NCBI RefSeq assembly: GCF_007595705.1
Contig: NZ_NISY01000017.1
Coordinates: forward strand, 1-64,000
Origin: Streptomyces sp. SAJ15
Lineage (GTDB): Bacteria > Actinomycetota > Actinomycetes > Streptomycetales > Streptomycetaceae
Length of the DNA stretch: 64,000 nt
Reading direction: 5' to 3'
Positions 40,632 to 50,049 of the stretch are shown piece after piece (positions within the stretch are counted from its first letter, which is position 1; each line of letters opens with the position of its first letter). The translations under genes and the position numbers were made by a program. The notes under the pieces are model-generated. The model saw only the letters and a program-made list of their open reading frames with translations, had not been told where the DNA came from and made no database searches.

Positions 40632-40684
40632 AGCATCCGTTGGCGCCTGATTGATTGTCAACTCTTCATTGCAAACGTTTCGTT
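40632..40684 (-). promoter_or_regulatory. Strong leaderless promoter with LacI-type operator
   Basis: On the minus strand: -35 TTGACA (40656-40661), 18-bp spacer, -10 GATGCT (40632-40637), then ATG at 40625. Directly upstream is TTGCAAACGTTTCG (40669-40682), close to the LacI-family consensus with central AACGTT. The whole segment is AT-rich for the region. No LacI gene lies in the window. Confidence 0.65.
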
Positions 40685-41490
40685 TACTCCTCGGTGTGGC
40701 GCTCGTCGACGAACAGACTCTGGACGCCGCGCCCGATCGGCCCCTTCTCGTCGTGCAGCCGGGTGTCCGCCAGCCCGATACCGGCCGGGTCCACGCTGGT
40801 GCGGGCCTCCACGCACACCCACTCCCCCACCGGATGGCGGTGCAGATGGACCGACAGGTCGGCGTTGAGGAAGACGTGTCGGGTGAAGTCCAGCACATTG
40901 CCGATGCCGCTGCCCGAGTCGGCGGCCGCCAGCACCCGGTCCAACGGCCGAGGCTCCTCGCCCGCGACGAGCGGCACCCGCATCCGCATCCAACAGGTGC
41001 CCGGACCCCGCTCGGTGAACGCGCCCTCGGTGAACCGGGCCTCCATGGCGGTGTGGTAGCCGACCTCCCACGCGACCGGGAAGAACGACCCGTCCACCCC
41101 CTCGCCCGGCGGCGGCACCTGGGGACCGGACAGGACCGCGGGCCCGGGCCCGCCGGCCTCCCTGATCCGCAGCGCCCGGGCGACCATGACCGGGGCGGAG
41201 GCACCCTCCGGCGTCAGCGACGCCTCCACCGACTCCGTGTTCCGCCCCTCGCGCAGCACGTCGACGGCGACCGCCAGCGGACGGATCGGCACCGGGCGCA
41301 GGATCTCGTAGGTGATCCGGGCGAGGCGCATATCGGCGCGGGCCCCCGCCCGGTCCTCCACCGCCCTGCCGAGCAGGGCGGCGGGCGGCCCGGCGTGCTG
41401 GGCCCCGGGGTCCCACGGACCGCGGGTGCACTCGGTCGGCGCGTACCGACCCTCGTCGATCCGCTCGAAGAACGCCCCGGACCCACCCAT
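40684..41490 (-). CDS. Acyl-CoA thioesterase-like double-hotdog protein
   Basis: 268-residue TesB-like acyl-CoA thioesterase of the double-hotdog fold. Two hotdog halves are visible: the first around WDPGAQHAGPPAALLGRAVE with the conserved His-Gly-Gly-like turn, RITYEILRPVPIRPLAVAVDV and the shared helix; the second ends SVHLHRHPVGEWVCVEARTS and a DTRLHDEKGPIGRGVQSL strand, characteristic of this family. It would hydrolyse acyl-CoA in the cytoplasm; chain length unknown. It stands between the HTH gene and the DNA glycosylase and is probably independent. Stop TAA, rare in this DNA, lies at the edge of the LacI-type operator. Confidence 0.8.
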   Translation of the reverse strand: MGGSGAFFERIDEGRYAPTECTRGPWDPGAQHAGPPAALLGRAVEDRAGARADMRLARITYEILRPVPIRPLAVAVDVLREGRNTESVEASLTPEGASAPVMVARALRIREAGGPGPAVLSGPQVPPPGEGVDGSFFPVAWEVGYHTAMEARFTEGAFTERGPGTCWMRMRVPLVAGEEPRPLDRVLAAADSGSGIGNVLDFTRHVFLNADLSVHLHRHPVGEWVCVEARTSVDPAGIGLADTRLHDEKGPIGRGVQSLFVDERHTEE

Positions 41491-41568
41491 GTCTCCCCCA
41501 CCTCCCGGCGGCCGGCGCCGCCGTGGATCACCACGCTACCCATGGGTGATCGCCCGAACCAGGGCCTC

Positions 41569-42348
41569 TCAGGACTGACACCGGTCACACCACACGGTGC
41601 GCCGGCCGGAGAGGCGACGCGACCGCAACGGCGCGTCGCAGCGCGGGCATTCGGGTTCCGGGTCGTCACGGCGGCCGGTCAGCCAGGTGCGCCGGGGCGG
41701 TACGCGGCCGGTGGGCACGGCGGACTTCAGCACACGGCGCAGGGAGGCGTGGAGCGTGCGGCACTCCTCCTCGCTCAGGTCGCGCGCGGCCCGCGTGGGG
41801 GCCAGCCGCGCCCGCCACAGGATCTCGTCGCACAGCAGGTTGCCCAGGCCCGCGATGACGGACTGGTCCATGAGGGTCGTCTTGATCGCCCCACGACGCC
41901 CGGCCAGCAGACCGGCGAACTCCACACGCCCCACGTCGAGGGCGTCGGGGCCGAGACCCGCCAGGATCCGCTCGACCGCCACGTCGTCCGCGGCCAGCTG
42001 GACCCCCTGGAGTTTGCGCTGGTCGCGGTAGCGCAGTTGACGCCCGTCATCGAGGGTGAGCAGCAGGCGGTCATGGGCGGCCGGCGGGTCGTCGGCCGAG
42101 GCGCACAGCAGCTCGCCGGTCATGCCGAAGTGCCAGACGAGGGCCGGGCCGTCGGTCGGGGTGACCAGGCGCTTGCCGTGGCGCCACGGTTCGCCGAAGC
42201 GCCGGCCGCGCAGCCGGTCGCGCAGCCGGGCCGCGCTCACCCCGCGCAGCACGCCGGCGTCCCGCACCTGGATCCGCTCGACGCTCCGGCCTTGGCCGCA
42301 GGAGCGGAAGACGGCCAGGAAGCCCTCGACGTCCGGCAGCTCGGGCAC
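41569..42348 (-). CDS. Fpg/Nei-family DNA glycosylase/AP lyase
   Basis: 259-residue formamidopyrimidine-DNA glycosylase/endonuclease VIII-type enzyme. After Met removal the mature start is PELPDVEG, with Pro1 as Schiff-base nucleophile and Glu2. Lys in HGKRLV, the H2TH region ending GLGNLLCDEILWRARLAPTR, and the C-terminal zinc finger CPRCDAPLRSRR...WCDRCQS are all present, so it should excise oxidised bases and nick the abasic site. The start is GTG; no Shine-Dalgarno stands out. Independent of the neighbours. The short gap up to 42482 is GC-rich with tandem ACGG-type repeats and no gene. Confidence 0.88.
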   Translation of the reverse strand: MPELPDVEGFLAVFRSCGQGRSVERIQVRDAGVLRGVSAARLRDRLRGRRFGEPWRHGKRLVTPTDGPALVWHFGMTGELLCASADDPPAAHDRLLLTLDDGRQLRYRDQRKLQGVQLAADDVAVERILAGLGPDALDVGRVEFAGLLAGRRGAIKTTLMDQSVIAGLGNLLCDEILWRARLAPTRAARDLSEEECRTLHASLRRVLKSAVPTGRVPPRRTWLTGRRDDPEPECPRCDAPLRSRRLSGRRTVWCDRCQS

Positions 42349-42482
42349 GTCCTCCTCCTGCGTCCGCCGGGCCCGTCGGCCGCTACGGTCCCCACGGCTG
42401 TTACGGCCCCTACGGTCCTTACGCAAGCACCGTAAACCCGGCGCGACGCGGGCGCTCACCGACGCGACGCCCACCATGGCGC

Positions 42483-43829
<1,347 letters not shown>

Positions 43830-43868
43830 CGCGGCTCCTTCCGTACGACATCCACCGCACCGAAAGCC

Positions 43869-43884
43869 GACCGACCATTCGGTC
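43869..43884. promoter_or_regulatory. PaaR-like operator upstream of paaK
   Basis: Perfect inverted repeat GACCGA-CCAT-TCGGTC, 40 bp before the paaK start. TetR-family regulators of phenylacetate and acyl-CoA metabolism in actinobacteria recognise such ACCGA/TCGGT palindromes. The regulator gene is not in the window. Confidence 0.55.
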
Positions 43885-43943
43885 AACGCGCGGCACGGCC
43901 AAGAAACCAAGCGGGCGCGGCGGCTGTCAAGAGCCGCGGTTCG

Positions 43944-44606
43944 CTACTCCGGCCGGACGAGCCGGGTCTGATAGCCGAAGATCACAGCCTGGACGCGGTC
44001 GCGGAGCTCCAGTTTCAGCAGCACCCGGCCGAGGTGGGTCTTCACCGTGGCCTCGGCGAGGTGCAGCGCTGCGGCGATCTCGGAGTTGGACCGTCCGCGG
44101 GCGACCTCGACGAGGACCTGGCGCTCACGCGTCGTCAGCCGCCGCAGCCGTTCGTCCTCGACCGGCCCGTAGTCGCTGGGCAGGTGGTGGGCGAAGGTCT
44201 CCAGCAGCCGGCGGGTGATCCGCGGGGAGACCACCGCGTCGCCCGCGGCGACGCTCCGGATCGCGGCCAGCAGCTCCTCGGGCCGGGCGTTCTTCAGAAG
44301 GAAGCCCGAGGCCCCGGCCCTGAGCGCGGCGAAGGCGTAGGCGTCGAGGTCGAAGGTGGTGAGGATGAGCACCCGGGTGCGCGGGCAGTCCCGGACGATC
44401 CGTCCGGTCGCCTCGATGCCGTCGGTCCCGGGCATGCGCACATCCATCAGGACGAGGTCGGGCTGGAGCAGCCGGGCCATCCGCAGGGCTTCCTCACCGT
44501 CCCCGGCCTCGCCGACCGGGCGCAGGTCCGGCTCGTTCTCCAGGACCATGCCGAAGGCCATGCGCAGCAGGGGCTCGTCGTCGACGAGCAGGACGCCGAT
44601 CGTCAT
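43944..44606 (-). CDS. NarL/LuxR-type response regulator
   Basis: 220 residues: receiver domain (about 1-120; acidic pair Asp9-Asp10 in VDDE, phosphorylated Asp55 in VLMDVRMPG, Lys in LLKNARPE) and C-terminal LuxR-type helix-turn-helix (about 150-210; LTTRERQVLVEVARGRSNSE, ATVKTHLGRVLLKL). Its start overlaps the stop of the kinase gene by four bases, so it is translated with it. Together they form an actinobacterial two-component system of the DesK-like family. Targets are not evident. Confidence 0.92.
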   Translation of the reverse strand: MTIGVLLVDDEPLLRMAFGMVLENEPDLRPVGEAGDGEEALRMARLLQPDLVLMDVRMPGTDGIEATGRIVRDCPRTRVLILTTFDLDAYAFAALRAGASGFLLKNARPEELLAAIRSVAAGDAVVSPRITRRLLETFAHHLPSDYGPVEDERLRRLTTRERQVLVEVARGRSNSEIAAALHLAEATVKTHLGRVLLKLELRDRVQAVIFGYQTRLVRPE

Positions 44607-46039
44607 GCCGTCCCCTCCCAGGACGGGGTCTCGTACGGCGGGGTGGCCGGCCGCACGGAGGGGGTCGGCCCCGGCACGGCGGACGGCGCCGGTAGCGGGC
44701 CCCGGCCCGGACCCGGGGGCGGGGCCGGGCGCAGGTCCAGACGGGCGAAGACGCGCCAGCCGGCGGTCGGCAGCGGCCCGGCCTCCACGGTGCCGCCGTA
44801 CGCGGCCGCCCGCTCGCGCATCCCGGGGATCCCGTGCCCGTGCCCGTCCGCGCGGGTGGGGGTGGCGGCGGGCACGGGGCGACCGTTGCCGTCGTCGGTG
44901 ACCTCCACGGTGACGGCGTCGGCGGAACAGCACACCCGGACCTCGGCGCGGGCGCCGGCGGGGGCGTGGCCGAGGGTGTTGGTGAGCGCCTCCTGGACGA
45001 GGCGGTAGACGGTGAGCTGCGCGGCGGCGGGGACGGCGGCGGCGTCGCCCGTCAGCCGAAGCCGGGTGGGCAGCCCGGCGGCCCGCACCCGGCGCAGCAG
45101 GTCGTCGAGTCGGGCGAGCCCGGGTGCCGGGTGGCGCGACGCCTCCGGCTCGTCGGCGCGCAGCACACCGAGGAAGCGACGCATGTCGGTGAGCGCCCGC
45201 CGGCCGGTGTCGGCGATCTGCCGCACGGCGACGGTGACCCGGTCGGGGGCGTGCGACCGCGCGAGGCCCACGGCCGTGTCCCGGTCGGGGGTGGCGGGGT
45301 CGGGGGTGGCGGGATCGGGGGTGGCCCGGTCCGAGGTGGCCCGGTCGGGGGTAGGCCGGTCGGGGGTGCGGGGCCGCGCGACGTCGACGGCGTCGGCGAG
45401 GGCGACCATCACCGACAGACTGTGGCTCACCACGTCGTGCAGCTCGCGGGCGATGCGGGCACGTTCGTCGGCCACGGCGAGCCGGGCCCGCTGGTCGCGT
45501 TCCCGCTCCAGCCTGACCGCCCGGTCCTCCAGGGTGGCGAGGTAGGCGCGCCGGGTGCGGGTGTGCGCCCCGGCCAGCCCGGCGGCCAGCGCCAGGGCGG
45601 TCAGCCCGACCAACGAGCCGAGATACCGCCCGTCGGAGGACCAGCGCACGGACGCCAACACGATCCCCGTCTCGAGCACGGCGCCGGCCAACAGCGCGCG
45701 CCGGGGTTCGCAGCGGGCGGCCACCGTGTACAGGGCGATGAGCAGCGCGACGTCGGCGGGCAGTCGGAGATCGGCGAGCCACTGCGCGTAGGCCGCCGCG
45801 GCGATCAGGGTGAACGCCGTCAGCGGTGCACGGCGCCGGATCAGCAGCGGCAGCACCAGCGCCGCCTGGAGCGCGAGTTGCCGCGCCTGGTCGGCCGGGT
45901 CATGGCGCGCGAGGAAGGCGGCGGGAACGTAGAGCGCGACGACCAGCAGCCCGTCCACCGCCATGGGCGGGAGCCGGGCGCGGGCCCAGGGCGGACGGAA
46001 CGGCGGGCGCCGCACGGCGGGCGCGTGGGCTTCGGTCAT
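44603..46039 (-). CDS. Membrane sensor histidine kinase (HisKA_3 type) with Pro-Asp-Arg repeat insertion
   Basis: 478 residues. Four to five membrane spans in residues 30-160, then the HisKA_3 dimerisation helix with phosphorylated His201 (ARELHDVVSHSLSVMV), and a HATPase_c domain (about 340-430; VQEALTNTLGHAPAG, DDGNGRP, GIPGMRERA). Between the H-box helix and the second dimerisation helix, residues about 224-253 consist of tandem TPDRATPD-type units, which would interrupt the usual two-helix bundle. A Pro/Gly-rich tail of 50 residues follows. It forms a coupled pair with the regulator. The signal is unknown. Confidence 0.88.
   Translation of the reverse strand: MTEAHAPAVRRPPFRPPWARARLPPMAVDGLLVVALYVPAAFLARHDPADQARQLALQAALVLPLLIRRRAPLTAFTLIAAAAYAQWLADLRLPADVALLIALYTVAARCEPRRALLAGAVLETGIVLASVRWSSDGRYLGSLVGLTALALAAGLAGAHTRTRRAYLATLEDRAVRLERERDQRARLAVADERARIARELHDVVSHSLSVMVALADAVDVARPRTPDRPTPDRATSDRATPDPATPDPATPDRDTAVGLARSHAPDRVTVAVRQIADTGRRALTDMRRFLGVLRADEPEASRHPAPGLARLDDLLRRVRAAGLPTRLRLTGDAAAVPAAAQLTVYRLVQEALTNTLGHAPAGARAEVRVCCSADAVTVEVTDDGNGRPVPAATPTRADGHGHGIPGMRERAAAYGGTVEAGPLPTAGWRVFARLDLRPAPPPGPGRGPLPAPSAVPGPTPSVRPATPPYETPSWEGTA
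45278..45372 (-). repeat. 15-bp tandem repeats inside the histidine kinase gene
   Basis: Six degenerate 15-bp units (plus-strand unit about GGTGGCGGGGTCGGG) encode repeated T-P-D-R/P-A/T in the dimerisation domain of the kinase. The frame is maintained. Slippage in this array could change domain length. Confidence 0.7.
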
Positions 46040-46686
46040 GACGTGTCTTCCTCGGGCCGGCGGCGGGTCGGCCGATACCCCGTTGCCGGCGCCGCGGACT
46101 GTCGTATGACGACCAGTCTGGGGTCCTGATCGACCCGGAACATGCGCCGCTCGACGGAACTCCCGAGCGGCCGGAGTGCACCCCCAGGTGGATGCCGTCC
46201 ACCCGAAGCCGTACCCGCCGGGACGGCGGTATCGGCCCGCGGTATGGCCGGCGCCCCACGCGACACCCGCGGCCGGGCCAGCCCGGGGCACGCCCGGCCA
46301 TCACCCGCCAACGCCACGAGGCCGGCGCGGATCCGGCTGGCGACGCACCCGACAGGACGGCGGCGCGGCCCGGAGCTCGCCCGGCTACACCCCCGACGGG
46401 ACGGCGGCGCAGCCCGGAGCTCGCCCGGCCACACACCCGACAACACGACCGGGCCGGCCCGCGCGGCAACCGGTGTCCATCGCGACCGGGCGACCGCAGC
46501 CGCCCGGGGCACCGTCGGCCGCCACCCACCCGCCAACGCGACCGGGTCGGCCAGGACGACGCGGCGGCCCGGAGGAGGGCCGGCGGGGGTGCGACCGGGG
46601 GTGGACGGGCGGTCATGCCGAGAGCTGACACGCGCGCCACCGACGGCCGATGTGCCGGGCAGCGGTCGGCTCCTAGCGTCGTCGGC
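46040..46686. other. Divergent gene-free region with 44-bp tandem repeat
   Basis: 647 bp between divergent kinase and esterase genes. An inverted repeat GTCGT-ATG-ACGAC (46101-46113) lies 60 bp before the kinase start and may be an operator. A 44-bp direct tandem repeat with two near-identical copies occupies 46351-46438, unit beginning GACAGGACGGCGGCGC and containing CCCGGAGCTCGCCCGG. The esterase promoter at the right end has TAGCGT as a probable -10 six to seven bases before its ATG. Reading frames here are open only because of high GC; none has a ribosome site and homology. Confidence 0.55.
46351..46438. repeat. 44-bp tandem direct repeat, two copies
   Basis: Copy 1 at 46351-46394 and copy 2 at 46395-46438 differ in only a few bases. 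A third partial start (GACAACACGACCGGG) follows. It is located in a non-coding region between divergent promoters. Confidence 0.7.
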
Positions 46687-47925
46687 ATGCCCAGGACTTC
46701 CATGACTCCAGTCGTCACCCTGCTCTCCCTCGCCCTCGCGCTGCCCGCCGCGGCCCCGGCGTACGCGTCCCCTCCTTCCGTCGGAGCCACGGCCTCGGTC
46801 GGCGCGGACACCCGCGGGGACCGCGACGTCCGCCTCCAACTGCCGCGCCCGACCGGGCCGTACGCCGTCGGCCGCGACACCCTCCACCTCGTCGACCGCG
46901 ACCGCCGGGACCCGTGGGTGCCGACGGCGGGCTCCCGCGAGCTGATGGTCGGCATGTTCTACCCCGCGCTGCCCGGCGGCGGGCGACCGGCGCGTTACGC
47001 CACGGTGGACGAGGCCCGGCTGCTCCTCGAGGCGTACGGGCTGGACGGCGTCTTCCCACCGGAGACGCTCAGCGCCACGGCCACGCACGGCCGCTTCGAC
47101 GCGCGACCCGCCCGCGGCCGCCATCCGCTGGTGGTGCTCTCCCCCGGTTGGGGAGCCTCCGCCTACACCCTCACCGGCCTGGCCGAGGACCTCGCCAGCC
47201 GTGGCTATGTGGTCGCCGCGGTGGACCACGCGTACGAGTCCGTGGGCAGCGCCTTCCCCGACGGCCGGACGCTGACCTGCGTCGCCTGCGACGCGGCGCG
47301 GACCGAGGAGGACATGGTGGCGGCCACCGCCGGGCGGGGCGAGGACGTGTCCTTCGTCCTGGACCGGCTCACCGGCCCCCGCCCGACCTGGCGGCACGCC
47401 CGGCTGATCGACCGCAACCGGATCGGGATGGCCGGCCACTCGCTCGGCGGGGCGAGCGCGGCGGCGACGATGACGGGCGACCGTCGGGTCCGCGCGGGCG
47501 TCAACGCCGACGGGGCCTTCCACGACGGTGTTCCCGTCGACGGCCTCGACGGCAGGCCGTTCATGATGTTCGGCACGGACGACGAGACGCACCGTCCGGG
47601 CGGCCGGGACCGGAGCTGGGACGAGGCGTGGGACCGGCTGGACGGTTGGCGCCGCTGGCTGACCGTGTCCGGGACCGACCACTTCGGCTTCACCGACATC
47701 CCCGTGCTCCAGGAGGAGCTCGGCCGGTCCGGCGCGGAGCCGCCGTTGTCCGGCGCGCGGCCGGCCCGTTCCGAGACGCAACCGCGGCTGTCCGGCCGGC
47801 GGGCGATGGAGCTGACCCGCCGCTACGTGGCGGCCTTCTTCGACCTCCATCTGCGGCACCGACCCCAGCCGCTGCTGGACGGGCCGACCTCGACGGAGCC
47901 GGAGGTGAGGTTCAACAACCCGTGA
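46687..47925 (+). CDS. Secreted alpha/beta hydrolase (PAF-acetylhydrolase-like)
   Basis: 412-residue secreted esterase. The signal peptide runs to about residue 27 (VVTLLSLALALPAAAPAYAS). The hydrolase core has LVVLSPGWGAS, nucleophile GHSLGG, acid region FMMFGTDDETH and catalytic His in SGTDHFGF, like plasma PAF-acetylhydrolases and bacterial dienelactone-type esterases. It is a clear paralogue of 58259-59521: both share the N-terminal mature pattern LPxPTGPxxVG, LHLVDxxRxDPW and RELMVxxFYPA. The start ATG follows a TAGCGT -10 by seven bases without ribosome site, so the message is probably leaderless. Substrate unknown. Confidence 0.84.
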   Translation: MPRTSMTPVVTLLSLALALPAAAPAYASPPSVGATASVGADTRGDRDVRLQLPRPTGPYAVGRDTLHLVDRDRRDPWVPTAGSRELMVGMFYPALPGGGRPARYATVDEARLLLEAYGLDGVFPPETLSATATHGRFDARPARGRHPLVVLSPGWGASAYTLTGLAEDLASRGYVVAAVDHAYESVGSAFPDGRTLTCVACDAARTEEDMVAATAGRGEDVSFVLDRLTGPRPTWRHARLIDRNRIGMAGHSLGGASAAATMTGDRRVRAGVNADGAFHDGVPVDGLDGRPFMMFGTDDETHRPGGRDRSWDEAWDRLDGWRRWLTVSGTDHFGFTDIPVLQEELGRSGAEPPLSGARPARSETQPRLSGRRAMELTRRYVAAFFDLHLRHRPQPLLDGPTSTEPEVRFNNP

Positions 47926-47969
47926 GGTCCACCGTGGCGGCGGGGGCCGAAGTGAGGGAGGATGCCTGA

Positions 47970-48650
47970 GTGAACACCAGTGCGAATCCGAGCGTGGCGG
48001 AACCGGTGCCGACCCGGGCCGGTGGACCGTCCGCCCACCCGGCGGGACACCCCGACCTCGTCGCCCCGCCCCCGGTCGAGCGGCGCCCGCCGCTCACGGC
48101 GCGGCTCAGCGGCGCCGAGCTGCGGCGCTGGTACTGGACCCTTCACGAACTCACCACGCTCGCCCGCACCATGGGCGTCCCCACCAGCGGGGGAAAGCAG
48201 GCCCTGACCGCGCGGCTGGCGGCCGCCCTAGACGGGGCACCCGCACCCGCGGAGCCCCGCCCGGCGCGCCGCCGCGGCGGCCGGTCCGCGGCCCAGCTCA
48301 CGGCGCCCGTCGACGGGGACACCCGACTGCCGGAGGGGCAGCGGTGCAGCCAGGTGCTCCGCGCGTACTTCCGCGCCGAGCTCGGCCCCGGCTTCCACTT
48401 CGACCGCCATATGCGGGCGTTCATCGCGGAGAACCCCGGGCGCACCCTCGCGGAGGCCGTACAGCACTGGCACGACACCCGCGAGGAGGCCGCCCGACCG
48501 CAGGAGATCGGCCCGCAGTTCGAGCTGAACCGCTTCCTGCGCGACTGGCACGGGCGGCACCCCGACGGCTCCCGCGCCGAGGCCATGGCGGCCTGGCGCG
48601 CGCACCGCGCCCGTCCCACCGGGCCACCGGGCCACGACCGGGAGCCGTGA
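47970..48650 (+). CDS. SAP-like/DUF6434-type DNA- or nucleic-acid-associated protein
   Basis: 226 residues. The middle part (about 45-90; LSGAELRRWYWTLHELTTLARTMGV, TSGGKQALTARLAAAL in two pieces) matches a SAP-like helix-extended-loop-helix module. The second half (RCSQVLRAYFRAELGPGFHF, HMRAFIAENPGRTLAEAVQHW) fits the DUF6434 domain often fused to it. Such proteins occur in many actinobacteria and are thought to bind nucleic acid, though no function is proved. GTG 47970 follows GGAGG by eight bases. It converges with the Rieske gene with 17 bases between. Confidence 0.7.
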   Translation: MNTSANPSVAEPVPTRAGGPSAHPAGHPDLVAPPPVERRPPLTARLSGAELRRWYWTLHELTTLARTMGVPTSGGKQALTARLAAALDGAPAPAEPRPARRRGGRSAAQLTAPVDGDTRLPEGQRCSQVLRAYFRAELGPGFHFDRHMRAFIAENPGRTLAEAVQHWHDTREEAARPQEIGPQFELNRFLRDWHGRHPDGSRAEAMAAWRAHRARPTGPPGHDREP

Positions 48651-48667
48651 GGCCGCGGTCGGGTCGC

Positions 48668-49789
48668 TCACTCCGTGACGCCGAGGCGCGCACCGTCGGC
48701 CCCGGCGCCGGCGCCGGGGCCGACGCCGTCCATCGGGGCGCCGCCCGGTCCACCGCCGGGGACGCTGTAGAACTGCCGCGCCCAGCGCCGGTACTTCATG
48801 ATCGGCCCATCTCCCGCCGCGAGCCTCGGGCGCTCCAGATAGGTCTTGTGCTCCCAGATGGGGAAGTCGTCGCCCATGTCGTGCCAGGCCGCCCAGGCGA
48901 GTGGGCGCAGGGCCAGCGCGGCCAGGGCACGGTCGGCCCGGCCGCCCCGGGCGGTGGTGAACCGCGCGGTGGTGCTCATGCGCATCTCGACGCGGACCGG
49001 GTCGATCGGGGTGGGGCACAGCCGGACCCGCATCCGGAGGCCGGGCCGCTCGCTCTCGACCTCCGAGTAGATCGCACCGAGCCCCTCGACGACCGTCCGC
49101 ACCAGCGGCGCGGTCGAGGAGACCAGGGCCGAACGGCGGCCGGCGCCCGCGTGGATGCGGAACGTCGTCTCCATGCGGGCGCCGTCGAACCGCGGCTCCT
49201 CCACGACCTCCGCGGTCGTGCCGTGCACGGGGGAGAAGTGCCCGAAGTCGACGATGTTCTCGACCACGTCCTGCGGGTGCTCCACCAGCGTGCGCCGGGT
49301 GCGGTACGGCCGGGGAAAGTCGGCGGGCGGCGCCGGCTCGATCTCCCAGGTGGGCGCGGCGCCCAGGGCGTGCCACCAGACGAAGACCAGGCCGTCGACC
49401 TCCCGGCACTCCAGCGTCGACAGTCGGGCCTTGGGCGCGGCGGTGCCGTAGCCGGTCCGGACACAGCTCCCTTCCGGGTCGAACTGGAAGTGGTGGAAGG
49501 GGCAGACGAGATTCTCCCCGCGGACCGTCCCGCCGTAGCCGAGATGCGCTCCCAGGTGGGGGCAGAAGGGACGGACCGCGCGCACCCGCCCGCTCCTCGT
49601 GCGGTAGAGCACCACGTCCTCGCCCATCAGCCGCCGGGTCACCACGCCGCCGGGTCTCACCTCGGTGGTGGCGGCCAGCGCGAACCAGCCGTCCGGGTAG
49701 GGCAGGCGCGGTGTCCGTTGCGCGGTCGACAGCTCCGACGGCCCGCGTCGCCGGCCCGACCGCCGCGATGTCCATGAGCTCCACGTCAT
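48668..49789 (-). CDS. Rieske non-haem iron oxygenase
   Basis: 373-residue oxygenase of the Rieske/KshA-like type. The [2Fe-2S] ligands are Cys76, His78 (FCPHLGAH), Cys96 and His99 (CPFHHF). The mononuclear iron site is ENIVDFGHFSPVHGT with His183 and His188. Length and motifs resemble 3-ketosteroid-9-alpha-hydroxylase oxygenase subunits and DAF-36/Neverland-type cholesterol desaturases. No reductase or ferredoxin gene is adjacent, so electrons must come from a partner elsewhere. ATG 49789 is preferred, with AAAGGTG upstream; the longer frame lacks homology. Substrate likely hydrophobic and sterol-like or aromatic, not determinable. Confidence 0.83.
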   Translation of the reverse strand: MTWSSWTSRRSGRRRGPSELSTAQRTPRLPYPDGWFALAATTEVRPGGVVTRRLMGEDVVLYRTRSGRVRAVRPFCPHLGAHLGYGGTVRGENLVCPFHHFQFDPEGSCVRTGYGTAAPKARLSTLECREVDGLVFVWWHALGAAPTWEIEPAPPADFPRPYRTRRTLVEHPQDVVENIVDFGHFSPVHGTTAEVVEEPRFDGARMETTFRIHAGAGRRSALVSSTAPLVRTVVEGLGAIYSEVESERPGLRMRVRLCPTPIDPVRVEMRMSTTARFTTARGGRADRALAALALRPLAWAAWHDMGDDFPIWEHKTYLERPRLAAGDGPIMKYRRWARQFYSVPGGGPGGAPMDGVGPGAGAGADGARLGVTE

Positions 49790-50049
49790 AGCGCACCTTT
49801 CGTCCCGTTCCGGATCCGCCCGCCCACCCTGGCAGATCGCGTTCCCCCCGTACACGGTGCCGCTCGGCCACCCGGCGCATACGGTCAGGTGGGCACGGCG
49901 CGCATCCGCCGCGCACTCCCGCGACGGGCGCCGGGACCGCGCGACGGCGGCCCGATGCCCACCGGATTGCTGCGGCGGCGGCCCGGGGTGGGGGATCATG
50001 TGGGGCGTCCGACGGGGCAGTTGGCGGAGACAGCCGAGGGGATGGTGCC

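Noticed and set aside
46142..46705. Frames in the divergent region before the esterase
   Set aside because: They cross a 44-bp tandem repeat, have biased Arg/Pro content and no start signals.
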